Made by a program: the position numbers and the translations under genes. This document shows, one piece after another, positions 63,725 through 64,000 of a stretch of 64,000 nt of DNA; the stretch's first letter is position 1, and the number at the start of each line of letters is the position of its first letter. Location: positions 3,863,124 through 3,927,123 of the forward strand of contig JABAKD010000006.1 in assembly GCA_012845835.1 (NCBI GenBank). The letters run 5' to 3'. Origin of the DNA: Undaria pinnatifida (lineage: Eukaryota > Sar > Phaeophyceae > Laminariales > Alariaceae). Below the pieces are notes generated by a model. It worked only from the letters and a program-made list of their open reading frames with translations, was not told the DNA's origin and made no database searches.

Positions 63725-64000
63725 TTAATCTGATCCGTTTACGCCTTTAACTGTTATCGGGTTACTGCAGTACCGCATAGACGCGTTGGTCGGGCTGCGT
63801 GATTGAATGCCTTCGGAGTCATGCTTTTCCGGTGATGGTGAGATATCCATTCAGCTCCTCGTGAATGGGAGAGCTCAGAAACTTCGTAGAATCTTCTGCG
63901 CTCCTACGGTGTGACTACTCAGAACGTTCATAGTATTCAAACGACACCGGGCACTGGTACTGTACATTGTGCGTATTTTAGCAAAAAAAAAACGCCACCC
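63725..64000. other. Unclassified end of the window
   Basis: Blocks such as GCCTTCGGAGTCATGCTTTTC, GCTCCTCGTGAATGG and AGAATCTTCTGCGCTCCTA resemble 15010-15110, so it is a dispersed repeat. No gene is seen. Confidence 0.45.

Overview
The window reads as nuclear DNA of a brown alga (Phaeophyceae) or a close stramenopile relative. The best single indicator is an intact single-exon gene on the minus strand (37.9-39.4 kb) made of eight EsV-1-7 cysteine repeats, a motif known from brown algae and named after a phaeovirus gene. The rest agrees: few genes, many introns with ordinary GT/AG borders, housekeeping genes that are clearly eukaryotic, and a very large share of simple sequence, minisatellites and small transposons. 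There is no bacterial-style operon, CRISPR array or rRNA.

Genes. (1) An eIF4E cap-binding factor, plus strand, 8.0-10.1 kb, first exon(s) not found. (2) A UbiE/COQ5-type quinone methyltransferase, minus strand, six exons from 23.05 kb down to 18.3 kb; its last exon stays open into a LINE fragment ending at 17.5 kb. (3) A complete six-exon eIF3g, plus strand, 25.8-32.1 kb, with a C-terminal RRM but no visible zinc knuckle. (4) The EsV-1-7 repeat protein. (5) The 3' part of an ankyrin-repeat gene, minus strand, 60.9-51.9 kb. Two other coding calls are weak. eIF4E and eIF3g both act in cap-dependent translation initiation, but they are separated by the methyltransferase and I see no sign of joint control.

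Region by region. 1-7.9 kb: no convincing gene, dispersed and fold-back repeats. 7.9-10.7 kb: eIF4E with SINE copies in an intron and a tandemly copied 3' end. 10.7-16.4 kb: minisatellites and MITE/LTR pieces. 16.4-18.05 kb: SINE-like copies and a LINE 3' end with a poly(C) tail. 18.3-23.1 kb: methyltransferase. 25.4-32.3 kb: eIF3g. 32.5-37.9 kb: tandem repeats. 37.9-39.4 kb: EsV-1-7 gene. 40-44.5 kb: GGTACC-rich and CCCAA minisatellites. 44.6-47.6 kb: a 3 kb degenerate minisatellite. 48.7-64 kb: ankyrin gene whose introns hold MITEs, SINE copies and a 1.7 kb MULE-like fold-back element, followed by a tandem TRIM-like LTR array.

The most striking pattern is that all four multi-exon genes carry decayed partial copies of their own exons ('exon echoes'), often including a splice site or the start or stop codon, in the neighbouring intron or UTR. 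Other points worth following are the in-frame methyltransferase-LINE reading frame, a LINE/SINE pair ending in poly(C) instead of poly(A), a MITE family with five copies flanked by exact 4-bp target duplications, a MULE-like element with 565-bp arms and an exact 9-bp duplication, and a three-LTR tandem TRIM with an exact 4-bp duplication. All calls come from reading the sequence by eye; no database search was run.
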